Positions 11,914-20,836 of a stretch of DNA of 64,000 bases are shown here, one piece after another; position 1 is the stretch's first letter; each line of letters opens with the position of its first letter. The stretch comes from Desulfovibrionales bacterium (GTDB lineage: Bacteria; Desulfobacterota; Desulfovibrionia; Desulfovibrionales; Desulfonatronaceae). The stretch is taken from positions 62,001-126,000 of the forward strand of contig REDL01000056.1 in the NCBI GenBank assembly GCA_007693505.1, read 5' to 3'. Below the pieces are notes generated by a model, which worked only from the letters and a program-made list of their open reading frames with translations, made no database searches and was not told the origin of the DNA. Position numbers and translations under genes: made by a program.

Positions 11914-13035
11914 ATGTCCGGCCCAGAGCACCGCATTGCCTACATTGTCCGCCGCCAATCCTCGGGCGGCGGGGCTGAAATGGCCGCGGGTCGCCTGGCT
12001 GCCTGCCTTGCCCCACAATGGATGGTTCACCGGCTTAGCGGAGGAGGACGGTTTTTCGACCGGGTGCTTCCTGGTGCCAGAGGGCCGGGCTGGTGGCGGG
12101 CGTTGCGCTTTGCCGCTGGTGTGGACGCGGCCCTGGCCGGTCAGCCTGGGGTGATTCTCAGCCTGGAACGGGGGCCGGATTGCCATATCTATCGCGCTGG
12201 AGACGGCGTGCATCTGCGCTGGCGTTCCCTGCGCCATGGCCGCTCCCCGTTGTGGATGGCCAATCCCCTGCACTGGCTCTATCCACGCCTTGAGGCCAAG
12301 ACCGTGGCCTCCGCCCGCTTGGTGGTCACCAATTCGGAGATGGTTCGCCGAGAAATGGAGCGTTTCCACCCCGGGACAGCCGCCAAACTGCGGGTTGTGC
12401 TCAATGGCTATGACCCCGGAATCTACTTTCCCGCTCCCCAGCTGACCAGACAGGAGCTCCTTGCAGAAGTTTCGGTGGGAGCCTCCCTGCCTGAGCCATG
12501 CCGGCTGTTCCTGTTTGTGGGCAGCGGTTGGCGGCGCAAGGGGTTGGCGCAAGCCCTGGCCCTATTGGCGGCCCATAACCGGACCGTGGGCCCAGGCGAA
12601 CCACAGGGGGTGTTGTTTGTGGTCGGCAAGGGCAGACCGGAGGCATTCAAGGCCTTGATCCGTGAGCTGCGCCTGGACGCGGCGGTGCACTTTTTGGGGC
12701 TTCGGTCGGATCTCTGTCCGTTGTACCAAGCCGCGGACGTCTTTATCCTCCCGACCCGCTATGACCCCTTTGCCAATGCCTGTCTGGAGGCCATGGCCTG
12801 CGACTGTCCGGTCATCACCACCGCGGACAACGGGGCAGCCGAAGTGATCTCCCATGGGCGAACAGGGTATGTGCTTTCCGAAAACCAGTCGAACAATCTG
12901 GTTGAAGCGGCCCATTGGTTGCGCTCCGTTTCGAACAGGCCTGGCGAAGTGGCCGCCAGCGTGGCCGATCTGACCGTGGACCGGGAGACGCGGTCCTTTT
13001 CCGCCCTGATGGAGGAGGTTTTGCAGCGGGGCTAA
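11914..13035 (+). CDS. LPS-core-type glycosyltransferase family 4 (WaaG-like)
   Basis: A 373-residue GT-B glycosyltransferase. The N-terminal acceptor domain includes SGGGAEMAAGRLAA, and the donor domain shows FVGSGWRRKGL, VVGKGRPEAF, ADVFILPTRYDPFANACLEAM and a GAAEVISHG stretch. The long EAMA region resembles WaaG, which adds glucose to heptose II. It sits 28 bases after the heptosyltransferase at the end of the pyrG-kds cluster, which fits an LPS core role. The sugar is not determined. It is convergent with the hybrid kinase. Confidence 0.85.
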   Translation: MSGPEHRIAYIVRRQSSGGGAEMAAGRLAACLAPQWMVHRLSGGGRFFDRVLPGARGPGWWRALRFAAGVDAALAGQPGVILSLERGPDCHIYRAGDGVHLRWRSLRHGRSPLWMANPLHWLYPRLEAKTVASARLVVTNSEMVRREMERFHPGTAAKLRVVLNGYDPGIYFPAPQLTRQELLAEVSVGASLPEPCRLFLFVGSGWRRKGLAQALALLAAHNRTVGPGEPQGVLFVVGKGRPEAFKALIRELRLDAAVHFLGLRSDLCPLYQAADVFILPTRYDPFANACLEAMACDCPVITTADNGAAEVISHGRTGYVLSENQSNNLVEAAHWLRSVSNRPGEVAASVADLTVDRETRSFSALMEEVLQRG

Positions 13036-13071
13036 AACATGGGTCCGTTTTCCATTCCGATTTTCGGGGTA

Positions 13072-16000
13072 TCAGGACATCAGTCGTTCCACGGTTGCCA
13101 GCGCATCCGTGAATTTCATCGCTTCCAGGAAATTGTCCAGGTCAACGACCTGCTCCGCAAAACCGTGGGTGACCAGCTCCTGGCGAATTGCGGAAAATGC
13201 AGCACGGGCCTGGAGATTGTTGGTGCGCAAATACCCCCGGAGCTCGTCCAGATGACCGCGAAGCTGCTCGGGTAACCTGGGTTCCGCAGTGTCAACCGGT
13301 CCGTCTTTCAGTTCTTCCGTCTGCCCCCCTCTCAACCCCTTTGTCGCGGCATGCGCTGGAGTATCCGGCGAGTCAGGTGACTGTTTTGGGGCAATGCTGC
13401 GCACCGCCTCCAGGGCCGGATGGAGAGCGGCCTCCACGGCTTGAAGCCGCGCCTCCAGGTCAGCGGTGTGTCTGTTTTGCAGGTCTTTTTCCAAAGCCAT
13501 GGCCGCCAGCTTGAGGTCCTTGGCCTCCAAGGTCGCGGCAACACCTTTCAAGGAGTGGGCCATGATCCGGGCCTGCTCCATCTCCGTGCTCTGGATATGC
13601 TCACGTAACCGCAGGTCAACCTGCGCATATTCGCGTTCAAATGAGTTCAGCAATTGACGCAGCAATGGCCGACTGTTGTTGCAACGTTGCAGGGCTCGAG
13701 CCAGGTCAAACGGCGGAAGTGATGCGGGGATATCGAGAGCCATATCTGTTGCGAGGTGTGCATGGCGTTCGGAGGGCCTCAAGGCCTGAGCGAGCTTCGG
13801 GCCTTGACCGGCGTTACCGGGCATCCAGCGGCGCAGGGTCTCCAGCAGCGAGTCTGGGTCAATGGGTTTGGTCAAGTGATCGTTCATGCCCGCTTCCAGG
13901 CTTTTTTCCCGGTCCCCGGCCATGGCGTGGGCGGTCATGGCGATGATGGGAATTTTGGAATGTGCTCCAGCACGTCGCCTGATTTCCCGGGTAGCGGCAT
14001 ATCCGTCCATTTCCGGCATTTGAATGTCCATCAGGATCAGGTCGAAGGATTCGGTTATGGCCCGGTGCACCCCTTCCCGACCGTTCACCGCGATTTCCAC
14101 GGTGATGCCCAGCTCAGACAACAGTTCACAGGTCAGCTCGCGGTTCAGGGCATTGTCCTCCACCAGGAGGATTCGTCGTCCGGCTAGGCATGCGGCGGAA
14201 GGCAGAGTTTCTCGATGCGCCCGGAGCCGGGTTGCACTGCAGGAAGCGATGGCGACCTCGACTTCGATGTGAAAGGCCTGCAAAATTGCCTCCAGCAGCA
14301 TGGATTCGTTGATCGGCTTGAGCAGCAGGCCGATACCTTGTTGCTCGGCTTCCTTGAAGACCTCCTCGCGCCCAAAGGCCGTGACCAGGATGAATTCCGG
14401 ATGGGGGGGCAGGTAGGTATCCCTCCGGATACGGCGAATGGCTTCGATCCCGCTCATATCCGGCAAGCGCCAGTCCATGAGGATCACGTCAAAAGGGGTG
14501 CCGCTTGGCGGTGCTTTCCGGATCATGTCCACAGCCTGGTTCGCCGTGGCGGCCGAGGCGACGGAAAACCCAAACCCTTCCAGCATGGTAGTCAGGACTT
14601 CCCGGGTGCTGGCGTTGTCGTCCACAATGAGAACGCGCTTGCCGATCAACTGCGATAAGCGGGATTCAGAGACAGGTTTCTGACCCAGGTCCGCGAGAGG
14701 CTCCAAAGCAACCGTAAAGGTGAAGGTGCTGCCCTTACCGGGTTCACTCCGCACCTGGATGTTGCCGCCCATCATCTCCACGAGCTGCTTGCTGATGGCC
14801 AAGCCCAGTCCGGTGCCGCCATGCTTGCGGGTAATGGAGGCATCCGCCTGGGAGAAGGCCTGGAACATGCGGGAAACCTGGTCCGTGCTCATGCCCTGGC
14901 CCGTGTCCTGGATGGAAAACAATAGGCGGATGTGACCGGCGGCCACGGGGGCAGCCGTATTGGCTGGAGGAGCCGGGGCGACGGAGACCATGACCTTGCC
15001 GCGGGTGGTGAACTTCACGGCGTTGTTGACCAGGTTGGTCAATATCTGGCCAAGACGCAGGGGGTCGCCTTTGAAGCACCGCGGGGTTTCCGGGGCCGTG
15101 AAAAAGACCAGTTCCAGTTTTTTTTCTTCGGCCTTGAAACCGACAATGGAGGCAAGATTGGCAAAGACATCCGCAAGATTGAACGACACGTGTTCCAACT
15201 CCAGCTTGCCGGCCTCGATCTTGGAGAAGTCCAGAATGTCGTTGATGATCCCCAACAGGGATTTGGCCGCTCCGTCGATGGTGTTCAGATAGTTCCGTTG
15301 CTTGGGGTTCAGGTCCGTGCGCAGGGCCAAATGGGACATGCCGATGATGGCGTTCATTGGGGTACGGATCTCGTGGCTCATGTTGGCCAGAAATTCGCTT
15401 TTGGTCTGGGTAGCGGTCTCGGCCTGCTCCTTGGCCTGCAGCAGGTCTTGTTCGAACTGCTTCTTGATCAGGGCATCGCCCAGGATAACTCCCAAGATTT
15501 GGAGCAACTGCACCTGTTCTTCGTCCATGACCCGTTTGGACCGGACGGCATCAAAACCGAAAAATCCCAGGATCTGGTCGTTGCGATAAATTGGCAGGCA
15601 GAGCACGGACAAGACCTTTTGTGACGTCAGCAAGTGCTTTTCCGGACTGTCCGGCAGCGCATCAACGTCCGGGACATAGTACATTTTACGCTGACGAAAA
15701 ATTTCCGCGTTCGCCGGGAGCTCCTCCAGGGGAACATTCTGCATGGCCACGTTGACGGCCTCGATGTCCGGAGCGCACCATTCATGGGTATTGGACATGT
15801 ATTGGCCGTCACGGGAAAATGTGAAGACAAAGGTGCGGTCCACGTCCAGAAATTCCCCGCAACGCCGCAGCATCCTGTTGATCTTGGCGTCGATATTGGC
15901 CATCGTGGTGTGAATGAAGTCCGTGGAAACCTCGGCCACCAACGCTTGGAGGTCGTTTTTGAACTGGACCTGTTCTTCCAGCTCTTTGCGCCCGGTGATA

Positions 16001-17322
16001 TCCTCCACCGTGGCAATGACCTCGGAGGGAGACGTTCCAGGGAGTACCGGGTTAAAAATCATTCGCAGGTAGGACGTCTTGCCCCCGGTGATGGAGGTAT
16101 AGCGGCCCTCATACACGGACTGTTCCCCGCCAAGGGCTTTTTGCGTCATTTTTTGGACGCTTGGTGTTGATTGGTGCGCGGTTGAGAACCCAATCAACTT
16201 CTCTCGAGATGAACCCATATGCTGAACGAATTTGTCGTTGCACTCCATGATGGTTCCTGATGCGTCCAGGTAGAACATACCCAAGGGAGAATTTTCAAAA
16301 ATGATCCGGTGGATGCGCTCGCTTTCCGCGGCTTTCTGCATGGCCTGGCGCAGTTCCTCATTGGATCTGGTCAGGGAATTGCGCAGCTTTCTGAGGCGGT
16401 AATTCCAGAGCACAATCCCGAGGAGTACCAGGAGCGCGACCGTGATGATGCGATACAAGCGCGCCATGTCAAAAGGCGTTTCCACGACGATGTTCACATG
16501 CTTGTTGACAATGCTTTCCCGCTCCCGGGGCGTGATGGTCATGATGGCCTTGTTCAGGATGTCGCGCAGTTCGGGCATGTCCTTGAGCACCCCCATGCGC
16601 AACCGGTTCATGTAGTGGTCCTGTGAGGGTTGGCCGGCAATTTTCAGGTTGAACCATCCGTCTCTGCGGATGGTGTAGGCGGCGATGGTCAGGGAGCGCA
16701 GGGTCATGTCCGCCTCCTTGGCAGACACCATTCTGTAGACCTCATGCTCATCGTCCACGGTGATGATCTCCAGGTTGGGGAAATCTCGCCGCAGATGTTC
16801 TTCCATGGATGTGCCATGGGGGAGAACCAATGTCCGGTCCACCAGTTCCACGGGGTCGGCAACGTAATCATGTTCGTTGCGGGTGATGAGCACGTTGGGA
16901 TTGGTGAACAACGCTTCGGTGAAGATCAGCCACTCTTCCCGTTGCGGCGTCTGGTTCAAAAAGGGGATGAGCATGCAGTCGCCCTGCCTGGAGACTTCCA
17001 GGGTCTCGGGCCAGTCGGCGGTGGGCACGATGGCGAAGGGAATGTTCAGCCGTTGCGAAACGATACTCACCAAGTCCGCCGCAATCCCGGTAAAATTCCC
17101 CTGGGCATCCATGCGCTCGTAAGGTTCCCAGTCCGGGTCCACGCACATGGTGATTTCACCCAGGTCGTCGAGAAAGACTTGTTCCGCGGCAGTCAGGTTG
17201 ACCTCGGCGTATACGGAGGGGGGCGACAGCAACAGACTGAAGACGACCAGACACAGAAATCCCAACCAGAAGGTGAGCGGCCGGAAGGCTCCATAGTGCG
17301 GCTGAGAAATGCCGTTGGTCAT
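13072..17322 (-). CDS. Hybrid sensor histidine kinase with periplasmic SBP domain, PAS, GAF, two receivers and Hpt
   Basis: A 1416-residue membrane kinase. In order: an N-terminal hydrophobic segment (about 14-38); a periplasmic solute-binding (SBP_bac_3-like) domain to ~285; a membrane span near 288-310; a PAS domain starting around 335; a GAF-like domain around 465-630; HisKA with [12 protein letters not shown] (His ~648); and an HATPase_c with [10 protein letters not shown]. These are followed by receiver 1 ([10 protein letters not shown], Asp ~947), receiver 2 ([10 protein letters not shown], Asp ~1099) and an Hpt domain (HSLKG, His ~1256). The architecture is BvgS/EvgS-like and permits an internal multi-step phosphorelay. 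A diguanylate cyclase with its own receiver is 138 bases downstream and is a plausible target. The ligand is unknown. Confidence 0.92.
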   Translation of the reverse strand: MTNGISQPHYGAFRPLTFWLGFLCLVVFSLLLSPPSVYAEVNLTAAEQVFLDDLGEITMCVDPDWEPYERMDAQGNFTGIAADLVSIVSQRLNIPFAIVPTADWPETLEVSRQGDCMLIPFLNQTPQREEWLIFTEALFTNPNVLITRNEHDYVADPVELVDRTLVLPHGTSMEEHLRRDFPNLEIITVDDEHEVYRMVSAKEADMTLRSLTIAAYTIRRDGWFNLKIAGQPSQDHYMNRLRMGVLKDMPELRDILNKAIMTITPRERESIVNKHVNIVVETPFDMARLYRIITVALLVLLGIVLWNYRLRKLRNSLTRSNEELRQAMQKAAESERIHRIIFENSPLGMFYLDASGTIMECNDKFVQHMGSSREKLIGFSTAHQSTPSVQKMTQKALGGEQSVYEGRYTSITGGKTSYLRMIFNPVLPGTSPSEVIATVEDITGRKELEEQVQFKNDLQALVAEVSTDFIHTTMANIDAKINRMLRRCGEFLDVDRTFVFTFSRDGQYMSNTHEWCAPDIEAVNVAMQNVPLEELPANAEIFRQRKMYYVPDVDALPDSPEKHLLTSQKVLSVLCLPIYRNDQILGFFGFDAVRSKRVMDEEQVQLLQILGVILGDALIKKQFEQDLLQAKEQAETATQTKSEFLANMSHEIRTPMNAIIGMSHLALRTDLNPKQRNYLNTIDGAAKSLLGIINDILDFSKIEAGKLELEHVSFNLADVFANLASIVGFKAEEKKLELVFFTAPETPRCFKGDPLRLGQILTNLVNNAVKFTTRGKVMVSVAPAPPANTAAPVAAGHIRLLFSIQDTGQGMSTDQVSRMFQAFSQADASITRKHGGTGLGLAISKQLVEMMGGNIQVRSEPGKGSTFTFTVALEPLADLGQKPVSESRLSQLIGKRVLIVDDNASTREVLTTMLEGFGFSVASAATANQAVDMIRKAPPSGTPFDVILMDWRLPDMSGIEAIRRIRRDTYLPPHPEFILVTAFGREEVFKEAEQQGIGLLLKPINESMLLEAILQAFHIEVEVAIASCSATRLRAHRETLPSAACLAGRRILLVEDNALNRELTCELLSELGITVEIAVNGREGVHRAITESFDLILMDIQMPEMDGYAATREIRRRAGAHSKIPIIAMTAHAMAGDREKSLEAGMNDHLTKPIDPDSLLETLRRWMPGNAGQGPKLAQALRPSERHAHLATDMALDIPASLPPFDLARALQRCNNSRPLLRQLLNSFEREYAQVDLRLREHIQSTEMEQARIMAHSLKGVAATLEAKDLKLAAMALEKDLQNRHTADLEARLQAVEAALHPALEAVRSIAPKQSPDSPDTPAHAATKGLRGGQTEELKDGPVDTAEPRLPEQLRGHLDELRGYLRTNNLQARAAFSAIRQELVTHGFAEQVVDLDNFLEAMKFTDALATVERLMS

Positions 17323-17460
17323 GAATTATTCTGTTTGGTTGATGTCCGCTCTCTCGTCAGCCCTGGTTTTGACGGCAAGAATATGACGCAGGAGGGCAAT
17401 ACGGACAACCTGAAAGAGCGGAAGCGGTATTGTTGGCATCAGGTCACCTTTCAGCGGATG

Positions 17461-18402
17461 TCAGCTTGAGGCTTTTGGTGCATCATTCATGGCCACAGTG
17501 AAGCAAATACGATTCCGCCCCTGGGATTTGGCCAGGTAGAGCTGTTCATCGGCCCGGTTGACGATCCCGGAAGGGGTGGTGGTCTGGTCGCAGCGGGTGA
17601 TGACCACACCAAGACTCACGGTGACATGGTCGGCTGTGGGTGAGTTGCCGTGGGCAATTTTCAGGTCAGCCACTCCCTGGCGGATTCGTTCGGCTACGGC
17701 CTGGGCCCCTTTTTCCGAATGGGTGTTCGGAAGGATGCAGGCGAATTCTTCTCCTCCGTACCGGCCCGCCAGGTCTGTGGCCCGGTGCAAGGAGGTCTGA
17801 ACCACTCCGGCCACGCTCCGCAGGCAGTCATCGCCCCGGACATGGCCGTAGGTATCGTTGAACAATTTGAAGTGGTCGATGTCCAGCATGATCAGGGTCA
17901 ATATTTCCTTGGAGCGAATGTGTCGTGCGTGTTCCTGGCTGAGCATCTCGTCAAAACGGCGACGGTTGGCCAGCCCAGTCAAACCGTCGGTGGAGGCCAG
18001 CTGGGCCAATTTGTCACGGGCACGTTTCAGTTCGATCTGGTTGTCCACGCGCATTCGCACCACCGGAGGGTTGATGGGTTTGGCGATATAGTCCATGGCC
18101 CCCAGTTTCAGCCCTTTGGTTTCGGCCGCGATATCCCCGAGCCCGGTGATAAAGATCACCGGAATGTCCTGGGTCAGTGGATCGGCCTTCAGCCGGGAAC
18201 AGAGCTCAAACCCGTCCATTCCGGGCAACACCACGTCCAGAAGAATGACATCCGGCGCCGTGGTGACGGCCAACTGCAAAGCTTGTTCACCGTTGACCGC
18301 GAAGAGGACGTCATGCTTGTTCTTAAAAATATCCGCGATCAACTCGATATTCACGGGCTCGTCGTCAACAACCAGGATTCTCGCAGGCTGATCATCGGAC
18401 AT
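17461..18402 (-). CDS. Response regulator diguanylate cyclase (REC-GGDEF)
   Basis: A 313-residue protein. The N-terminal receiver has the phospho-acceptor Asp at 56 in LLDVVLPGMDG. The C-terminal GGDEF domain carries the active GGEEF signature at 216-220 and an intact inhibitory I-site RATD at 207-210, five residues upstream. It should make cyclic di-GMP when phosphorylated, with product inhibition. It is transcribed before the large hybrid kinase and its start overlaps the alr 3' end by 11 bases, so alr, cyclase and kinase form one unit. Whether the kinase phosphorylates it is inferred from position. Confidence 0.93.
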   Translation of the reverse strand: MSDDQPARILVVDDEPVNIELIADIFKNKHDVLFAVNGEQALQLAVTTAPDVILLDVVLPGMDGFELCSRLKADPLTQDIPVIFITGLGDIAAETKGLKLGAMDYIAKPINPPVVRMRVDNQIELKRARDKLAQLASTDGLTGLANRRRFDEMLSQEHARHIRSKEILTLIMLDIDHFKLFNDTYGHVRGDDCLRSVAGVVQTSLHRATDLAGRYGGEEFACILPNTHSEKGAQAVAERIRQGVADLKIAHGNSPTADHVTVSLGVVITRCDQTTTPSGIVNRADEQLYLAKSQGRNRICFTVAMNDAPKASS

Positions 18403-19555
18403 GGCATTGGTCTCCTTGAGTCGAAGATGGCAAGGCAGGTATGTATTCCCGCGGATTCATGCCCAAAAGGCAGAAGACCTCATAGGGGATAGTCCCCCAC
18501 CAGGCGGCCAGTTCCTCAGGGGTGACTGCCACGGCTGCACAGCCGCCTAACAGGTCGACCTTATCGTCGGGGGTGACGTCGGGAATGTGGGTCACGTCCA
18601 CGGCGGTCAACTGCATGCAGACGCGCCCGAGAATTTTGGCCCGCTGACCGTTGACCACCACCCAGCCCTTGTTGGACAGACCACGGGCATAGTTGTCCGC
18701 ATATCCGGCGGCAACAACGGCGACGATTCTGTCCTGGTCTGCCACGTAGGCTCGACCATAGGAGATGGAAGCACCCTTGGGCAGGGGGTGGACGGCCAGA
18801 ACCGGGGCTTGGACGTGCATGGCCGGCCGCAGACCCGTGCCCAGCCCCTCCAGGGTGCTGTCGTGGAAAGGGTTGGCCCCGTAAAGTGCGATCCCTGGAC
18901 GTTGCCGGTCCCAGGCCAGTTCCGGGTAGGCCAGCATGCCGGCGGAATTGACCAGGGAGCATCGCGGTTGCAACCCGGCGGCAACAAGGCGGTCATGGAT
19001 ATGTTGGAATCGGGTGGCCTGGTCCCGAACATAATCCGCCTGGTCCGGATCATCCGCTGTTGCCAGGTGGCTGAACAGCCATTGGGGGATTACACGAGGA
19101 CACTTTGCCAGCGTCTCCATCACACGGTCTGTATCGGTTTCGTTGAATCCCAACCTGGCCATGCCCGTATCGTATTTCAAGGCCACAGGAACCAGGTTGC
19201 CCCGACGGTTGGCTGCCTGTTGCAACAGTGGCAGCTGGTCCAGTCGGGAAACCACGGAAGTGATGTTTTCATTAATCGCAATCTCCGCATCATGGGCAGA
19301 TTGGGGACCGAGAAGAGCAAAAATCTCTCCCCGGACTGCTGGGCGTAATCGGACCGCTTCAGCCATCGTGCCCACGGCGAAGCTCTCCGCCCCACACGCT
19401 TCCAGGCTGCGGGCAACCGGAAGCAGGCCATGGCCGTAGGCATCGGATTTGACGACCGCGATCAATGCCGACCCAAGGGAACGCAACAGGCGAAAATTGT
19501 CCTGAATCGCTCCGAGATCCACGGTGACCCGCAAGAGATTATAATCAATGGTCAT
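18392..19555 (-). CDS. alr: Alanine racemase
   Basis: PLP enzyme making D-alanine for peptidoglycan. The 387-residue product has the PLP-lysine motif AVVKSDAYGHG near residue 36 and the catalytic tyrosine in the ISYGRAYVADQ segment of the C-terminal domain. It also has GRVCMQLTAVDVT, close to the usual CMDQ motif, where the order is altered to CMQL. Length is normal. It overlaps the diguanylate cyclase gene by 11 bases, an unusual partner for a cell-wall gene. Confidence 0.95.
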   Translation of the reverse strand: MTIDYNLLRVTVDLGAIQDNFRLLRSLGSALIAVVKSDAYGHGLLPVARSLEACGAESFAVGTMAEAVRLRPAVRGEIFALLGPQSAHDAEIAINENITSVVSRLDQLPLLQQAANRRGNLVPVALKYDTGMARLGFNETDTDRVMETLAKCPRVIPQWLFSHLATADDPDQADYVRDQATRFQHIHDRLVAAGLQPRCSLVNSAGMLAYPELAWDRQRPGIALYGANPFHDSTLEGLGTGLRPAMHVQAPVLAVHPLPKGASISYGRAYVADQDRIVAVVAAGYADNYARGLSNKGWVVVNGQRAKILGRVCMQLTAVDVTHIPDVTPDDKVDLLGGCAAVAVTPEELAAWWGTIPYEVFCLLGMNPREYIPALPSSTQGDQCHVR

Positions 19556-19654
19556 GGCGATGTTCTCCCGTGGTTCCCTTTTGTCGATCGCGACTGAGTC
19601 GTGCGGGTGGAAACAGTTCAGCAGCTCGCCAAGAGGGCATTCCAGGTCTGGATG

Positions 19655-20230
19655 TCATTGGACCAAGACATCCCCCAGGGCCTTTTCCGCCATGTCGATA
19701 TTCACGGCAAGCCAGATCAGTTCGTTGTCTCTGGCAAAAAAGTAGTGGGCCTGGCCTTGGCCCAGGGCCATGTAAAAAACCATGTCGTTTTTCGTCCTGC
19801 GCATCAGGTGGGAAAAACCATGGTCCTCCCTGGCCATGATCTCGGCCATTTCCTCCTTGTCCAGCAGAGCCTGTTGCGGGTTGTCGTACAGGGAGACGTA
19901 ATACGTGGCGGATGCGTCCAGTCCCTGGTACATGGCGATAAAATTGGCCTGGGTGGCAACATTGCCGCGATGCATTCGATCAATGATCGTGGCCGCCTCG
20001 TCACCATCAATCAGGTTGATCAAGGTCATTCCGGCGATACTTTGGGGAATGAAGGCAGGTATTGGCGAAGTGTCACCGACCTGTTCAGCCCGTGCTCCCT
20101 GGTTGAGGCCCGGAAGGGCCATGAAGATCGAGGCCATGGTGAAAAGCAGGGTGACGGCCGCAAGTGAAAAAAAAGGTCGGAATGCGATCCGACGCCATGA
20201 TTCTAAAGAAGTGAATGAGAGCAGACACAT
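19655..20230 (-). CDS. Exported or membrane-anchored protein of unknown function
   Basis: A 191-residue protein with an N-terminal hydrophobic segment (about residues 19-42, FFSLAAVTLLFTMASIFMAL) followed by a mostly soluble domain. It has a strong ribosome site (AAGGAAGG) before the ATG. The mature part has IPAFIPQSIAGMTL, ATIIDRMHRG and a C-terminal YFFARDNELIWLAVN. I do not recognise the family. It sits between a small unknown gene upstream and alr downstream, separated from the former by a strong hairpin. Confidence 0.7.
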   Translation of the reverse strand: MCLLSFTSLESWRRIAFRPFFSLAAVTLLFTMASIFMALPGLNQGARAEQVGDTSPIPAFIPQSIAGMTLINLIDGDEAATIIDRMHRGNVATQANFIAMYQGLDASATYYVSLYDNPQQALLDKEEMAEIMAREDHGFSHLMRRTKNDMVFYMALGQGQAHYFFARDNELIWLAVNIDMAEKALGDVLVQ

Positions 20231-20266
20231 ATCGGCCTTCCTTGCAGGCTGGGGGATCGGGTACGA

Positions 20267-20299
20267 GCGCCGAGGCTCTGGGGCTTCGAGCCTCGGCGC
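20267..20299 (-). repeat. Intercistronic hairpin, 12-bp perfect stem
   Basis: GCGCCGAGGCTC (20267-20278) and its exact complement (20288-20299) enclose a 9-base loop. It lies just after the stop of the 123-residue unknown gene and before the start of the exported protein, both on the minus strand. No T-run follows on that strand, so it could be a Rho-assisted terminator, an attenuator or an RNA-stability element. Confidence 0.7.
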
Positions 20300-20306
20300 G
20301 GCGGTT

Positions 20307-20678
20307 TCAATTCTTGACGGTCACATCCACGGCGTTTTGGCGAGCGATACTGATTTCCTGGCCGCTCTCCTGTTTCACGAAGACGTGCATGAAGCCCATG
20401 ACTTCGTATTCTCCGTCGTCCAGGGCGGTGGTATCCCAACGAACCGGAAAAAACGTGTCCTGATCCTCGGATTCTCCGATCTTGATCCAGGTGCTTTGAC
20501 CTTTCTTCCGGAAATACCAGGGATTGGTGATCCGGATGACTGGCCCCTTGATGTTCAGCTCCGCAAGCTGCTTGGTTAACAGGTCGCGATCCAGATCTTC
20601 CCGGAGCAGGATTGTTCCGGAGTAGACCTGGGAAACTTCCGTGGGCACGATGAACAGCGGTCCCCAGTTGTAGGGCAT
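20307..20678 (-). CDS. Conserved-looking hypothetical protein, 123 residues
   Basis: The ATG at 20678 is fixed by AAGGAGG seven bases upstream; a longer frame from 20729 has no such support. The product is hydrophilic, without signal peptide or membrane span. It includes YNWGPLFIVPTEVSQVYSG, RITNPWYFRKKGQSTW and a beta-rich C-terminus ending AVDVTVKN. I do not recognise the family. It is flanked by two strong hairpins (20267-20299 and 20782-20822), so it may be expressed as its own small unit. Confidence 0.7.
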   Translation of the reverse strand: MPYNWGPLFIVPTEVSQVYSGTILLREDLDRDLLTKQLAELNIKGPVIRITNPWYFRKKGQSTWIKIGESEDQDTFFPVRWDTTALDDGEYEVMGFMHVFVKQESGQEISIARQNAVDVTVKN

Positions 20679-20781
20679 GGTGCACCTCCTTTTTCTGCAT
20701 GATGAGGGCGATCGACGCTTGGCGATCAATTTCTCGAGAATTCGGAAACAATCCCCCGATATCCAACAAAATCAAGCAACG

Positions 20782-20822
20782 CAACCAGCATGGAGAGGAA
20801 CGATTGTTCTCCATGCTGGTTG
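20782..20822 (-). repeat. Intercistronic hairpin, 15-bp perfect stem
   Basis: CAACCAGCATGGAGA (20782-20796) pairs exactly with 20808-20822 across an 11-base loop. It is 14 bases downstream of the permease stop codon and 100 bases before the next start on the minus strand. There is only a weak T-rich stretch after it. Probably a terminator or transcript-end stabiliser for the permease gene. Confidence 0.7.
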
Positions 20823-20836
20823 GCAACATTGCCAGG

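Noticed and set aside
13072-19555. Phage-defence or secretion operon around the hybrid kinase
   Set aside because: All genes have ordinary signalling or housekeeping families; no effector, nuclease or secretion component is present.
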